Shown: positions 47,900-57,891 of the stretch, in pieces
Layout of the letters: every line of letters begins with the position of its first letter
Position numbering within the stretch: position 1 is the first letter of the stretch
DNA from: Nitrosomonas sp.
Lineage (GTDB): Bacteria > Pseudomonadota > Gammaproteobacteria > Burkholderiales > Nitrosomonadaceae
Assembly: GCA_020852475.1 (NCBI GenBank)
Contig: JADZAR010000119.1
Span: forward strand, 1-64,000
DNA length: 64,000 bases
Reading direction: 5' to 3'
The notes under the pieces: generated by a model
Seen by the model: only the letters and a program-made list of their open reading frames with translations
The model's database searches: none
Told to the model about the DNA's origin: nothing
Made by a program: the position numbers and the translations under genes

Positions 47900-50443
47900 T
47901 TAATTTCTCAGTGGTTTTCCTGTTTTCAAGGTATGTTCGATGCGCGCTTGCGTCTTCTCGGTCGCCAGCAGCTCCATGAATGCGGCGCGCTCAAGTTCGA
48001 GAAACCAGTCTTCGTCCACCAGACTGCCTGGTGTTAAGTCACCGCCGCACATGACATAAGCAATTTTCTCACCGATCAGACTGTCATGTTCCGAGATAAA
48101 TTCACCTTCACACATGTTCACCAGCATACTTTTTATCGTTGCGATGCCGGTACTGCCTGCGACAGGGATGGCGCTTGAGCGTAATGGCGGACGATAACCG
48201 GCCTCGGCGAGGGCCAGCGCCTGCAGCTTCGCCACATGCAACAGCTCGAAACGGTTCATGATGATCGTATCCGAAGGCCGCAAAAAACCGAGCTCCCTGC
48301 CCTGCTCCGCACTTTTTGCCAGTTCGGCCATTGCGACGGTCTGATAATATTTCTTCAACCAGGGAAACGGGTCGTTATCAAGCGCCTGCTGCGCCGATCT
48401 GAGTGCAAACTCCTTGCAGCCGCCGCCCGCCGGCAAAAGACCGACGCCAGCCTCAACCAGACCGATATAGGCCTCCATCGTCGCCACCGCGCGGTCACAG
48501 TGCATCACAAACTCGCAACCACCGCCAAGCGCCAATCCATCCACAGCGGCAACGGTCGGAATCATGGAATACCGCAACGCCTGGGAAGTCTGCTGGAATT
48601 GATGAATCATCGCCTCCACTTCCGCCAGCTTTCCGGCCATGAGTTTATCGGCCAGATCCAGTTCTCTGGCGGCTTTGAGCACGGCTGTCTGCGCAGATTT
48701 CTTGAATTGCCTGAAAAATTTCTCAAATGCGGTTGGCTTGGGCGGCGGTGTCAGCGGTGCGCCGTCTTCTCTCTGTGGCGGTTTAGGCCGCTCGGTAGCC
48801 TGTTTCAAATTGGCGCCAGCGGAAAAAGGCGGTTCAGTTTGCCAGATAACCATTGCCTGCCAGTGTTTTTCGGCCTCCCTGATCGCTTCATTCACGCCAT
48901 TGAGCACATCCTTGCCGATGGTATGCATTTTGCTCTTAAAACTGAGAATCGCTATCCGGTCGCCGGTATGCCACATTCTGACCGCATCGGTTTCGAGAAT
49001 CGTTTCGCCATGAACACTGTCTTCACCCACCAGGCGATCCGGAAACAGTTGCCGCTGATACACAGGTAATGACGATCGCCGATGCAGGGTTTTCGATGCC
49101 GGTGCGTATGAACCTTGCAGTGTATGCACGGCCTGCATGTCACGCTCGGCGATTTCCATCACCCAATCCGGCAATGGACTATCCCGCATGCTTTTACCAG
49201 CTGCAATATCTTCGTTAATCCAGGCAGCAACCTGTTTCCAGCCTGCTTTCTGCCAGATTTCAAAAGGCCCGTTTTCCCAGCCGAAACCCCAGCGTATCGC
49301 CAGATCGACATCACGCGCATTATCGGCGATGGACTCCAGCTGAACCGCACAATAATGAAACAAGTCGCGATGGATCGACCAGAGGAATTGCGCCTGCGGA
49401 TGCGCGTGGTTGCGCAAAAATGCCAGTTTCTCAGAAGGCCGGCTGAATTTGAGCTGATGCTTGATATCTTCGTTCACTTCACCCCTGGAAACGCGGTACG
49501 CATTGGATTTCCGGTCGAACACCTGAATTTCACCGCCAACTTTCTGATAGACGCCGCGCTTGGTTTTCTGCCCCAAGGCACCATCATCAATCAAGCGCTG
49601 CAGCCAATCCGGCGCAGCAAAGAAAGCATGCCAGTCATCGTCGGGCAACGTATCCCGCATGGTATGAATGACATGCGCCAGCGTATCCAGTCCAACCACG
49701 TCAGCGGTTCTGAACGTGGCGCTTTTGGGACGGCCAATCAATGCGCCGGTTAATGCATCGACTTCATCGAACTCAAGACCAAACGCCTGACCATGATGCA
49801 TGGTCGCCAGCAGTGAAAACACACCGATTCGATTGGCGATAAAATTGGGCGTATCCTTTGCCCGAATGACACCTTTACCGAGACTGGTCACCAGAAACGC
49901 TTCCAGATGATCGAGCATTTCCGCATCGCTCCGCGCGCACGGAATCAGTTCGACCAGATGCATGTACCGGGGCGGATTAAAAAAATGAATACCGCAGAAG
50001 CGGTGACGTAACGTTTCGGGAAAAGCCTGCGCAAGATTGTTGATCGACAATCCGGATGTATTACTGGCAAAAATGGTCTGTTCACCAAGAAACGGAGCAA
50101 CCTTTTCATACAACGCCCGTTTCAGATCCATACGTTCAGCGATGGCCTCGATCACCACATCGCATTCCTTAAGCTTTTCCAGATGCTGGTCGTAGTTTGC
50201 CGGTTGAATAAAAGCCGCTTTGGCTTTTACTGACAATGGCGAGGGTTCGAGCTTCTTCAGTTTTTCAATAGCCCTGGCTGCATTGGCGTTAACATCTTCC
50301 CCATCCGCCGGCAATTCAAACAGCAAGGTTTCAATATTGGCATTCACCAAATGCGCGGCTATCTGCGCGCCCATCACTCCCGCACCTAACACTGCTACCC
50401 TGCGCACAATAAATTGAGCGTTATTCAATTCCGCCTCCTGCAT
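47900..50443 (-). CDS. 3-Hydroxyacyl-CoA dehydrogenase/enoyl-CoA hydratase fusion
   Basis: An 847-residue multifunctional beta-oxidation protein. The N-terminal half is 3-hydroxyacyl-CoA dehydrogenase (NAD motif GAGVMGAQIAAHL, then the two C-terminal helical domains), and the rest carries an enoyl-CoA hydratase domain (AAVDGLALGGGCEF). This domain order is reversed relative to E. coli FadB and is typical of the FadN-like form. It precedes the thiolase gene. An acyl-CoA dehydrogenase and ligase are not in the window. Confidence 0.93.
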   Translation of the reverse strand: MQEAELNNAQFIVRRVAVLGAGVMGAQIAAHLVNANIETLLFELPADGEDVNANAARAIEKLKKLEPSPLSVKAKAAFIQPANYDQHLEKLKECDVVIEAIAERMDLKRALYEKVAPFLGEQTIFASNTSGLSINNLAQAFPETLRHRFCGIHFFNPPRYMHLVELIPCARSDAEMLDHLEAFLVTSLGKGVIRAKDTPNFIANRIGVFSLLATMHHGQAFGLEFDEVDALTGALIGRPKSATFRTADVVGLDTLAHVIHTMRDTLPDDDWHAFFAAPDWLQRLIDDGALGQKTKRGVYQKVGGEIQVFDRKSNAYRVSRGEVNEDIKHQLKFSRPSEKLAFLRNHAHPQAQFLWSIHRDLFHYCAVQLESIADNARDVDLAIRWGFGWENGPFEIWQKAGWKQVAAWINEDIAAGKSMRDSPLPDWVMEIAERDMQAVHTLQGSYAPASKTLHRRSSLPVYQRQLFPDRLVGEDSVHGETILETDAVRMWHTGDRIAILSFKSKMHTIGKDVLNGVNEAIREAEKHWQAMVIWQTEPPFSAGANLKQATERPKPPQREDGAPLTPPPKPTAFEKFFRQFKKSAQTAVLKAARELDLADKLMAGKLAEVEAMIHQFQQTSQALRYSMIPTVAAVDGLALGGGCEFVMHCDRAVATMEAYIGLVEAGVGLLPAGGGCKEFALRSAQQALDNDPFPWLKKYYQTVAMAELAKSAEQGRELGFLRPSDTIIMNRFELLHVAKLQALALAEAGYRPPLRSSAIPVAGSTGIATIKSMLVNMCEGEFISEHDSLIGEKIAYVMCGGDLTPGSLVDEDWFLELERAAFMELLATEKTQARIEHTLKTGKPLRN

Positions 50444-50841
50444 GATTCGGTTATCTCGTCAGTCAGTCGCGCAACAGTTGCCTGAAAATCAACCTGAGTT
50501 TTCAGTGATATCACCTGAATCGCGCCAGTAGCTTACACGACTGATAGCTCCCATTTTTTACGATTTGTTACAGCAGTTTCCAATCTTTGCCAACAAATTG
50601 TGCTGAGTGTTGTTTTTTTACCAACACTGTTTATAAGCGTACAGATATCAAGCCAATAGCACAAGATTGTGCTTGAATATACCATGAAGGCCATTACACT
50701 TGTCAAAATGCTGATGCGGGCTGATTATGAGCGCGTTTTGAACAGCTTGGCCGAATTTATTTCCTGATCTTTTACCGATTATCAAATCGTGACTCCAAGG
50801 AATCCGGTTGTTCTGTTTATTTCATTGCATGTGCTTTTTAT
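50444..50841. other. Intergenic region with palindromes
   Basis: About 400 bases between the beta-oxidation genes and the GGDEF gene without a convincing gene. It holds a hairpin (AGTGTTG at 50606-50612 with CAACACT at 50622-50628, T-rich loop) and a perfect 16-base palindrome AGCACAAGATTGTGCT at 50658-50673, whose half TTGTGCT also occurs at 50598-50604. A 27-codon frame at about 50691 is probably chance. The palindrome could be an operator of the divergent promoters. Confidence 0.45.
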
Positions 50842-51984
50842 ATGAAAAGAAAAAAAAATAATTTGCGTCGAAAGAAAAGTAACCTGGATCGTCAGTACAA
50901 AACAATAATTGCACACGCTTGGCAGAACGAGAATATTCTGCGCCGTTTTCAACAAATGGAACTCAGCCTGATGCAATGCGAATCTTTCGCATTGCTTACC
51001 CATGTGCTGCTCAATGAAAGCCCGGTACGATTTGAACTGGACCAGGTCACCCTTATTCTGCTCGATCCACGATACGAAATACGTCGCCTGCTACTTGCCA
51101 GTGAAGTCGATTGCCAGAAAGCTTTTCCAAATTTATTTTTTCTATGTCACGCACAGGAAGTCCTGCCCTTATTCAATGCAGCACAATTGCCCAAACTGGG
51201 GCCCTATGACGCAAATCTGCACGCAAAATACTTCAGGGTGCCACTGCATGCACAGAACGACGCAATTCTGAGTGTTGCCGCATTACCGTTAATTCAGGAA
51301 CAAGACCTGCTGGGGTGCCTGTTGTTTGGTGATACACATGCGGATCGCTTCACCCCGGATTCTGCAACCGACTTTCTGCAACATTTAGGCGCGGTCATTT
51401 CGATATGCATTGATATGGCGCTGCTACGGGACCAATTAAAATACAATAGCCTGAATGATGCTCTGACGGGGATCAATAACCGGCGTTTTTTTGAACAGCG
51501 TCTGCCGGAAGAAATCTCACGCTGCAAACGTATGGAAACACCGATAAGCTGCTTGTTTGTCGACGTTGATCATTTCAAGTATTTTAATGACACTTATGGA
51601 CACGCGACAGGCGATCTCATACTCAAGCAGGTTGCGGGCATCATCCGGAAGGAATTGCGCGCGACCGATGTCGTAGGCCGCTATGGCGGTGAAGAGTTCG
51701 TTGTTTTGCTACCCAACACGGATCACAGAAGAGCACTTGATATTGCCGAACGAATACGAAAATGCATTGAGAAACATTATTGTAAATATGAAGAACATAA
51801 GCTTCAGGTCACCGTTTCGATAGGCATCGCCGATTTTGACAGGCCTGCGGATGACAACAAAACCCTGGAAGAAATCGGTCAGGCGCTTGTTGTTGCCGCG
51901 GACAAAGCGCTGTATAAAGCGAAACAGGCGGGCCGGAATTGTGTTGCAGTAAACAGCGCATACCAAGTGAGCGCTACGGCCTAA
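50842..51984 (+). CDS. Diguanylate cyclase with N-terminal DUF484/GAF-like domain
   Basis: A 380-residue cytosolic protein. Residues 1-25 are very basic, about 40-190 resemble a DUF484/GAF sensory fold (QVTLILLDPRYEIRRLL), and the C-terminal GGDEF domain has the active site GGEEF at 282-286. The inhibitory site RATD lies five residues upstream (273-276), so product feedback by cyclic-di-GMP is expected. It should make c-di-GMP. Neighbours give no hint of its signal. Confidence 0.92.
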   Translation: MKRKKNNLRRKKSNLDRQYKTIIAHAWQNENILRRFQQMELSLMQCESFALLTHVLLNESPVRFELDQVTLILLDPRYEIRRLLLASEVDCQKAFPNLFFLCHAQEVLPLFNAAQLPKLGPYDANLHAKYFRVPLHAQNDAILSVAALPLIQEQDLLGCLLFGDTHADRFTPDSATDFLQHLGAVISICIDMALLRDQLKYNSLNDALTGINNRRFFEQRLPEEISRCKRMETPISCLFVDVDHFKYFNDTYGHATGDLILKQVAGIIRKELRATDVVGRYGGEEFVVLLPNTDHRRALDIAERIRKCIEKHYCKYEEHKLQVTVSIGIADFDRPADDNKTLEEIGQALVVAADKALYKAKQAGRNCVAVNSAYQVSATA

Positions 51985-52033
51985 GGCATTTGAAGAACTG
52001 TATTTCTGCAGCGTTGCATTTTTACCGTCCCTG

Positions 52034-52867
52034 TTAATACAACGCTACCGTGGTCTGGTCATTGAGAAAACCGCTCGGCTGCGGCGCTCGCTTGATTCTC
52101 CCGAACATTCGGTGCACTGCAAAGCGGGGACGCTTCTGCCAGGACAGCACGCCCCCCGCAGGTTCTGCTACGGCACTGGCATTCGTTCGCCTTTCCGGTG
52201 GGCCATCACACCGCGTGACCTGCTCGAATGCCCGCAGAATTTGCCGATAGAATGCGCGACGTTTCCAGTATGCAATGTGAATACCATCAAAACTCATCCA
52301 GTCCGCTTCCACTTCACGCAAAACCAGTTGGCGGCGCTCGGCCATCTGTATCAATCCCTGATGCACCCTCCACGCACGCTCAATCACCTCAATCCTTGAA
52401 AGCCTGCATGAAGAGAACATGATGCTACGCAGCAGGTTAAAGCGTCGCTCAGACAACGCCTCAATTGATGCGATCGGTAAATTCGTCATTACAATACGCG
52501 CGCCTCGACGCTGTAATTGCGCTACACACCAGGACACCCAATTCAGTATTTCCTCTGGCGCGGCCTGATAAGGAATATCATTGCCGATATCGGTTAGAAA
52601 GGCATAAGTCACCGGTTCTGCGCCGGTTTCGGCTGAATGCAGTTGCCGCCACATGCCACTTTGAATTATTCCGGGCAATTCACGCATCAGCACGCGGCTA
52701 CCTTGTCCATAAGAGCGGCCATGCCCGGCGGCGACCAGAACTTCGCTCGGACTGCCGCAATACTGCTGCATCAATTCGATGATTAACCGCAACGATATTG
52801 TGAGATTACTTGCACCAAGCAGCACAAGGCGATTTTCCGGTCTGAAAGTATTCAAATTCAGCGTCAC
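52034..52867 (-). CDS. SGNH/GDSL-hydrolase-like protein
   Basis: A 277-residue protein without signal peptide. Elements in the order of the SGNH fold are visible: GASN with Ser20 (block I), the glycine in AAGHGRSYG (block II), GND at 95-97 (block III) and DGIH with Asp194/His197 (block V). The classical GDSL box is replaced by LLGASNLT. The last ~50 residues are basic and proline-rich. No characterised homologue is recalled. It follows dnaB convergently to the GGDEF gene. Confidence 0.6.
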   Translation of the reverse strand: MTLNLNTFRPENRLVLLGASNLTISLRLIIELMQQYCGSPSEVLVAAGHGRSYGQGSRVLMRELPGIIQSGMWRQLHSAETGAEPVTYAFLTDIGNDIPYQAAPEEILNWVSWCVAQLQRRGARIVMTNLPIASIEALSERRFNLLRSIMFSSCRLSRIEVIERAWRVHQGLIQMAERRQLVLREVEADWMSFDGIHIAYWKRRAFYRQILRAFEQVTRCDGPPERRTNASAVAEPAGGVLSWQKRPRFAVHRMFGRIKRAPQPSGFLNDQTTVALY

Positions 52868-52918
52868 CGGACTTTCACGCTACCCGTGATAACATGGCGC
52901 GCACTACTGAATTTAAAT

Positions 52919-54307
52919 TCAGTAGTACTCCGTTTTGGCATAGCTTTCAAAACGCGTAAATTCACCCAGAAAGGTTAAATTGACTTTACCAATCGGCCCG
53001 TTACGCTGTTTGCCGATAATAATTTCGGCAATGCCTTTATCCTGAGTTTCCGGGTTATAAACTTCGTCACGATAGATAAACAAAATGACATCGGCATCCT
53101 GCTCAATCGCGCCCGATTCACGGAGATCCGACATCACCGGACGCTTATTGGGGCGTTGTTCAAGACTGCGATTCAGCTGCGACAGCGCAATAACCGGCAC
53201 TTTTAATTCCTTGGCCAGACTTTTCATGGCGCGGGAAATTTCTGAGATTTCGGTCGCCCGATTTTCTCCCGGACTGCTCGAAGACATCAGCTGCAGATAA
53301 TCAATCACAATCAGACCCAGCTCGTTATGCTGACGATAGAGCCGTCTGGCTCTTGCACGCACTTCAAGTGCATTGAGCGCCGCACTCTCATCAATATAAA
53401 TCGGAGCATCGTTCAGTTTACCCAATGCATGGGTCAGTTTCGGCCAGTCGTCATCGTCCAGTCGGCCGGTGCGCACTTTGTGCTGGTCGAGTCGTCCGAC
53501 CGATCCCAGCATCCGCATGGCCAGCTGCGCGCCCCCCATCTCCATACTGAAGACCGCCACAGGTTTCTTCAATTCGAGTGCAACATATTCAGCAATGTTC
53601 AGGGAAAAAGCCGTTTTACCCATCGACGGTCTCCCTGCGACAATAATCAGGTCTCCCGGTTGAAAACCGGAGGTCTTTTGATCAAGATCGTGATAGCCGG
53701 ATGCAATACCGGTTACTTCGCTGGGATCATCCCGGCTGTAAAGTTTCTCGATCCGTTCGACGACTTCTTTCAGCAGAGGCTGAATGTCAACGAACCCCTG
53801 CTTGCCGCGCGCACCTTCTTCCGCAATTTCGAAAACCCTGGATTCAGCTTCATCGAGCAGCGCAGCCGCCGAACGACCTGCGGGACTATAGGCTGATTCC
53901 GTAATCTGTACGCCAATTTGCGCCAGATTACGCATAATTGAACGCTCGCGGACGATCTCGGCATAACGCTTGATATTGGCTGCGGAAGGCGTATTCTGCA
54001 CAATACTGCCGATATAGGCGAGCCCCCCGACCGCTTGCAGTTCCGCTGACAATTCCAGCGATTCGGCAACCGTCACGACATCAGCGGGCTTATTCTGTTC
54101 GATCAGCTTGCAGATATGATGATAGATTCGTCGATGGTCATGCCGGTAAAAATCATCATCGGTAATGATGTCGGCAATTTTGTCCCAAGCCTGATTGTCA
54201 AGCATCAGTCCACCAAGCACGGATTGCTCGGTTTCTATGGAATGCGGCGGTGTTTTCAGCGGTTCCAGTGTTTCACCGGCGCTGATACTAAGTGTGGATT
54301 GAGCCAT
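52919..54307 (-). CDS. dnaB: Replicative DNA helicase
   Basis: Hexameric 5'-3' helicase of the replication fork. The 462-residue protein has the N-terminal DnaG-binding domain (PHSIETEQSVLGGLML) and the RecA-like domain with Walker A GRPSMGKT and the IDYLQLMSS Walker B stretch. There is no intein. It follows the rpsF-priB-rpsR-rplI operon but is separated from it by a terminator, so it probably has its own promoter within the 111-base gap or depends on read-through. Confidence 0.98.
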   Translation of the reverse strand: MAQSTLSISAGETLEPLKTPPHSIETEQSVLGGLMLDNQAWDKIADIITDDDFYRHDHRRIYHHICKLIEQNKPADVVTVAESLELSAELQAVGGLAYIGSIVQNTPSAANIKRYAEIVRERSIMRNLAQIGVQITESAYSPAGRSAAALLDEAESRVFEIAEEGARGKQGFVDIQPLLKEVVERIEKLYSRDDPSEVTGIASGYHDLDQKTSGFQPGDLIIVAGRPSMGKTAFSLNIAEYVALELKKPVAVFSMEMGGAQLAMRMLGSVGRLDQHKVRTGRLDDDDWPKLTHALGKLNDAPIYIDESAALNALEVRARARRLYRQHNELGLIVIDYLQLMSSSSPGENRATEISEISRAMKSLAKELKVPVIALSQLNRSLEQRPNKRPVMSDLRESGAIEQDADVILFIYRDEVYNPETQDKGIAEIIIGKQRNGPIGKVNLTFLGEFTRFESYAKTEYY

Positions 54308-54370
54308 AGCCTTTCGACCGGAACAGTGTTTTACAAATGTCTTATTCTAGCATCGACTCAGCTGAAAATT

Positions 54371-54396
54371 AAAAAGGACTCATGCGAGTCCTTTTT
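54371..54396 (-). terminator. Terminator after rplI
   Basis: An 11-bp stem (AAAAAGGACTC at 54371-54381 with GAGTCCTTTTT at 54386-54396) with a 4-base loop. The arms themselves supply the T-run on both strands, so it can act in both directions. It lies 22 bases after the rplI stop. Confidence 0.88.
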
Positions 54397-54417
54397 GGGC
54401 TTGAACGGCAAATTTCC

Positions 54418-54879
54418 TCAGAGCATTGCTTCGCCCAACACTGATACGGTAACTTGCGCAGAGATATCGCCATACAGGACGACCTTGATCGGATAATCCC
54501 CGACCTGCTTGAGTTGACCCTGCGGCATGCGGACCATGGATTTTTCAATATCAAACCCTTGTTCCTTGAGCGCTTCGACTACATTGGTGCTGGTTACAGA
54601 ACCAAAAAGTTTGCCGTCACTACTGGTTTTCTGCGAAATTTGCAGCATCAATCCTTCGAGTCTGCCCGCAATAGCCTGCGCTGCCGCCAGCGTGTCACTC
54701 TGCTTTTGCTCCAGATCGGCGCGGCGTTTTTCAAATTCAGCAATCGCCGTTTCAGTAGCGCGTTTCGCTTTACCCTGTGGAATCAGATAGTTTCTTGCAT
54801 AACCGCTTTTTACATTAACGACTTCACCCAAGCGTCCCAATTTAGAGATTGTTTCCATTAATATGATCTGCATATTCAA
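54418..54879 (-). CDS. rplI: 50S ribosomal protein L9
   Basis: L9 binds 23S rRNA and holds two globular domains apart with a long helix. The 153-residue protein shows the N-terminal signature [21 protein letters not shown] and the C-terminal domain with KLFGSVTS. Last gene of rpsF-priB-rpsR-rplI, 5 bases after rpsR. Confidence 0.98.
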   Translation of the reverse strand: MNMQIILMETISKLGRLGEVVNVKSGYARNYLIPQGKAKRATETAIAEFEKRRADLEQKQSDTLAAAQAIAGRLEGLMLQISQKTSSDGKLFGSVTSTNVVEALKEQGFDIEKSMVRMPQGQLKQVGDYPIKVVLYGDISAQVTVSVLGEAML

Positions 54880-54884
54880 GCTCC

Positions 54885-55166
54885 TCAGTGACGATCAGTA
54901 TAGGGCAACAGCGCCAGAAAACGTGCACGCTCGATTGCAGTGCCAAGCTGGCGCTGATAAAACGCACGCGTACCGGTTATACGCGCAGGAATAATTTTTC
55001 CATTTTCATTGATAAAATCTTTCAAAACTTCAATATCTTTATAATCAATGGTTTTCACGCCTTCTACCGTAAAACGGCAGAATTTCTTGCGCTTGAACAG
55101 CGGACGATTTGCTTTTCTTTCCTTTTCTTTATCTTTTCCATCTTTACGTTTAAAAAAACGTGCCAT
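54885..55166 (-). CDS. rpsR: 30S ribosomal protein S18
   Basis: S18 pairs with S6 on the 30S platform. The 93-residue product has the family block [20 protein letters not shown]. The start at 55166 ([11 protein letters not shown]) has an AGGG site upstream; a start 7 codons earlier at 55187 would abut priB and is unlikely. The N-terminal part is rich in lysine ([13 protein letters not shown]), longer than in E. coli. Confidence 0.97.
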   Translation of the reverse strand: MARFFKRKDGKDKEKERKANRPLFKRKKFCRFTVEGVKTIDYKDIEVLKDFINENGKIIPARITGTRAFYQRQLGTAIERARFLALLPYTDRH

Positions 55167-55187
55167 AATTTTTCCCTGTTTTTCCAA

Positions 55188-55484
55188 TTAAATTTGAATG
55201 ATATGACCGGCATGCAGCACCAGTTGCTGATTATTCTGGCCCTTACGGTTAAGAAATCCGGTAATTTTGATGCTATCGCCAATATTCAGACCAGCCATGG
55301 CTGCCGCTGACTCACCGAACGCCACGACTGGCAATTCGCACTGAATCTGCCGCAGCACATTGGCTTCCCTTTGATTTGAATGATGTCTGACGATACAATC
55401 AATCGCAGGAACGCCAGCCGGGGTGTAGCGCAATATGCCCAGACGGACAATTTCACCACTGATAATCGTCTGGTTGCACTCCAC
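55188..55484 (-). CDS. priB: Primosomal replication protein N
   Basis: A 98-residue single-strand DNA-binding protein of the OB fold that acts with PriA in restart of stalled forks. It begins MECNQTIISGEIVRLG and has the CIVRHHSNQ and ELPVVAFGE blocks. The start is GTG at 55484, with AGGTGG overlapping just upstream. It lies between rpsF and rpsR, its usual place in betaproteobacteria. Confidence 0.94.
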   Translation of the reverse strand: MECNQTIISGEIVRLGILRYTPAGVPAIDCIVRHHSNQREANVLRQIQCELPVVAFGESAAAMAGLNIGDSIKITGFLNRKGQNNQQLVLHAGHIIQI

Positions 55485-55494
55485 CTAAGTTGTT

Positions 55495-55953
55495 TCAGGC
55501 CGTAGGGCTATCCGCTTCCGCGCCTTCTATCGCTTCATCTGCCGTTACCTCGCCACGCTCAGCCAGTGCAGTCTCACCGGACGGCTCTTCCGCTTCACCC
55601 GACAAATCGGCAGCCGCATCAGCTTTTTCTTTTTGCTGCAACATCGGCGAAGGTTCAGTCACCGGACCTTCCATTCTTATAATGAGATGACGCAGAATCG
55701 CATCACTGAATTTAAAAGCATACTCAAGCTCATTCAATACTTCCTGACTGCATTCTATATTCATCATGACATAATGCGCTTTATGCACTTTCTGAATAAG
55801 ATAAGCCAGCTGACGCCGCCCCCAATCTTCCACTCTGTGAACATTGCCATCCCTGGCGGTTACAATTCCGCGATAACGTTCTATCATCGCGGGCACTTGT
55901 TCACTTTGATCGGGGTGAACGATTAGTACGATTTCATAATGTCGCATAGCCAC
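55495..55953 (-). CDS. rpsF: 30S ribosomal protein S6
   Basis: S6 forms a heterodimer with S18 on the 30S platform. The 152-residue protein begins [19 protein letters not shown] when counted from the second Met, and has the [13 protein letters not shown] block. After the fold (about residue 105) it has an acidic, alanine-rich tail of some 45 residues ([17 protein letters not shown]), longer than usual; E. coli also has a modified glutamate tail. First gene of the operon, with a good promoter at 56023-56051. Confidence 0.97.
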   Translation of the reverse strand: MAMRHYEIVLIVHPDQSEQVPAMIERYRGIVTARDGNVHRVEDWGRRQLAYLIQKVHKAHYVMMNIECSQEVLNELEYAFKFSDAILRHLIIRMEGPVTEPSPMLQQKEKADAAADLSGEAEEPSGETALAERGEVTADEAIEGAEADSPTA

Positions 55954-56022
55954 TCTTCGCTTTTTCCTTTTGGGTTAAAGTCTTCCACAAGCTCATGGTA
56001 AGACAAGGGTTGAAAAGGCGCT

Positions 56023-56051
56023 ATTCTACTGAATTGCAATGGAAACATCAA
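56023..56051 (-). promoter_or_regulatory. Promoter of the rpsF-priB-rpsR-rplI operon
   Basis: On the minus strand a -35 box TTGATG (56046-56051), a 17-base spacer and a -10 box TAGAAT (56023-56028) lie about 70 bases before the rpsF start. The rest of the 306-base gap to trpG (55954-56259) shows no gene or other clear signal; a trpG promoter was not pinned down. Confidence 0.62.
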
Positions 56052-56259
56052 ATAAACCTGATTCCTAAACTTGATCTTTACGGAAACATCCATGCTGAAT
56101 CGGACTATTGAAGCATTCTGTTTTATGTTTTATCCAAAAACATAGAATCAGCACCATAATTGCCATATAGAACTGGTAAAATCGATCCATACAAAAATAA
56201 CAACACGATGCGCCTAAAATGCGCCGATACCACAGTAAAAATACAGCCAATCAAACACC

Positions 56260-56832
56260 ATGTTACTCATGATAGATAATTACGACTCTTTCACCTACAA
56301 TCTCGTGCAGTATTTCGGCGAGCTTGGAGAGGAAGTTGTCGTATACCGTAACGATGAAATCACGCTGGATGCGATTACCCGGCTCTCTCCCGAGAGAATT
56401 GTCATTTCTCCGGGGCCCTGCACGCCCAATGAAGCGGGCATATCGCTTTCTGTCATCAAACAATTCAGTGAAAAAACCCCTGTCCTGGGCGTATGCCTGG
56501 GACATCAAAGCATAGGGCAGGCATTCGGCGGCAGAATTATTCATGCCAGGCAATTGATGCACGGAAAAACATCCCCTATTTTTCATCAGGACAAAGGCGT
56601 TTTCCGCGGCTTGCCCAATCCTTTCATTGCCACACGGTATCATTCCCTGGTCATTGAGCGCGCCACATTGCCGGATTGCCTGGAAATCACCGCATGGACT
56701 GAAGACGATGAAATCATGGGCGTCAGGCATAAAACGCTGAAGATCGAAGGCATACAGTTTCATCCCGAATCAATACTCAGCCAGCATGGTCACGACATGC
56801 TGAAAAACTTCTTGGATCAAACATCACACTGA
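56260..56832 (+). CDS. trpG: Anthranilate synthase glutamine amidotransferase subunit
   Basis: Supplies ammonia from glutamine to TrpE, and in many species also to PabB. The 190-residue class I amidotransferase begins [20 protein letters not shown] and has the nucleophile cysteine in [15 protein letters not shown] and the HPESIL histidine/glutamate pair. trpD follows after 10 bases and trpC after that. trpE is not directly upstream within this window. Confidence 0.97.
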   Translation: MLLMIDNYDSFTYNLVQYFGELGEEVVVYRNDEITLDAITRLSPERIVISPGPCTPNEAGISLSVIKQFSEKTPVLGVCLGHQSIGQAFGGRIIHARQLMHGKTSPIFHQDKGVFRGLPNPFIATRYHSLVIERATLPDCLEITAWTEDDEIMGVRHKTLKIEGIQFHPESILSQHGHDMLKNFLDQTSH

Positions 56833-56842
56833 CAGGAACAGG

Positions 56843-57883
56843 ATGAAACCACAGGAAGCGTTAGGTCGAATCGTCGATCACCAGGAAATTCAGCATGATG
56901 ACATGCTGTCATTGATGCGCCAGATTATGCAGGGTGAAGTGTCACCGGTACTGATTTCGGCCATTATTACCGGCCTGCGTATGAAAAGGGAAACGATTGG
57001 CGAAATCACTGCGGCCGCCAAAGTCATGCGCGAATTCGCCACGCCGGTCAAGGTGACCGGTACTCACCATCTGGTCGATACCTGCGGTACCGGCGGCGAT
57101 GCGGCGCACACGTTTAACATCTCCACTGCGGCGGCCTTCGTCAGCGCGGCGGCTGGTGCCCAGGTCGCCAAGCATGGCGGACGCTCCGTATCCAGCAAAT
57201 CGGGCAGCGCCGATGTGCTCGAAGCGCTTGGCGTCAACCTGAGTCAAACGCCTGAACAGGTTGCCGACAGCATCGGTAAAATCGGCGTCGGCTTCATGTT
57301 TGCGCCCAATTACCACAGCGCGATGAAGCATGCCGCGCCGGTGCGCCGCGAACTCGGCATCAAGACCCTCTTCAATATTCTTGGACCCTTGACCAATCCC
57401 GCCAGCGCAAAAAAACAGGTGCTTGGCGTGTTTGACGCAAAACTGGTTTCGATTCTCGCGCATGTGCTGCAGCAGCTTGGCAGCACGCACGTGATAATCG
57501 TCAACGGCACGGACGGTCTCGATGAAATCACCATCAGCGGTGAAACCCGTGTTGGCGAACTCAGGCAAGGTGCTGTCACCGAATACAGTGTCCGTCCCGA
57601 GGATTTCGGGCTGCAATCGGCGCCGATTACATCGATACAAGTCAGCGACAGCGATCAGGCCAAGGCCATGCTGCTCTCGGTACTGGAAAACAAAAAAGGC
57701 CCGGCGCGCGACATCGTGTTACTAAACGCAGGCGCGGCAGTGTATGTCTCCGGCGTCACCGATTCCCTGGCCCAGGGCATACGCGCCGCGCAACGCGCGA
57801 TTGAAAGCGGCGCGGCATTACAGAAACTGCATGAACTGGTTGCCTTCTCCAATCAAGGCAATTCAAATCCGGCAACCGCATAA
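56843..57883 (+). CDS. trpD: Anthranilate phosphoribosyltransferase
   Basis: Adds phosphoribosyl from PRPP to anthranilate. The 346-residue protein has the PRPP-binding [15 protein letters not shown] motif and the [21 protein letters not shown] block. It is the stand-alone form, not fused to TrpG. Middle gene of trpG-trpD-trpC. Confidence 0.97.
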   Translation: MKPQEALGRIVDHQEIQHDDMLSLMRQIMQGEVSPVLISAIITGLRMKRETIGEITAAAKVMREFATPVKVTGTHHLVDTCGTGGDAAHTFNISTAAAFVSAAAGAQVAKHGGRSVSSKSGSADVLEALGVNLSQTPEQVADSIGKIGVGFMFAPNYHSAMKHAAPVRRELGIKTLFNILGPLTNPASAKKQVLGVFDAKLVSILAHVLQQLGSTHVIIVNGTDGLDEITISGETRVGELRQGAVTEYSVRPEDFGLQSAPITSIQVSDSDQAKAMLLSVLENKKGPARDIVLLNAGAAVYVSGVTDSLAQGIRAAQRAIESGAALQKLHELVAFSNQGNSNPATA

Positions 57884-57891
57884 TTCGTAAA

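Noticed and set aside
50691-50774. 27-codon frame starting MKAITLVKML upstream of the GGDEF gene
   Set aside because: No good ribosome site and no familiar sequence; most likely chance.
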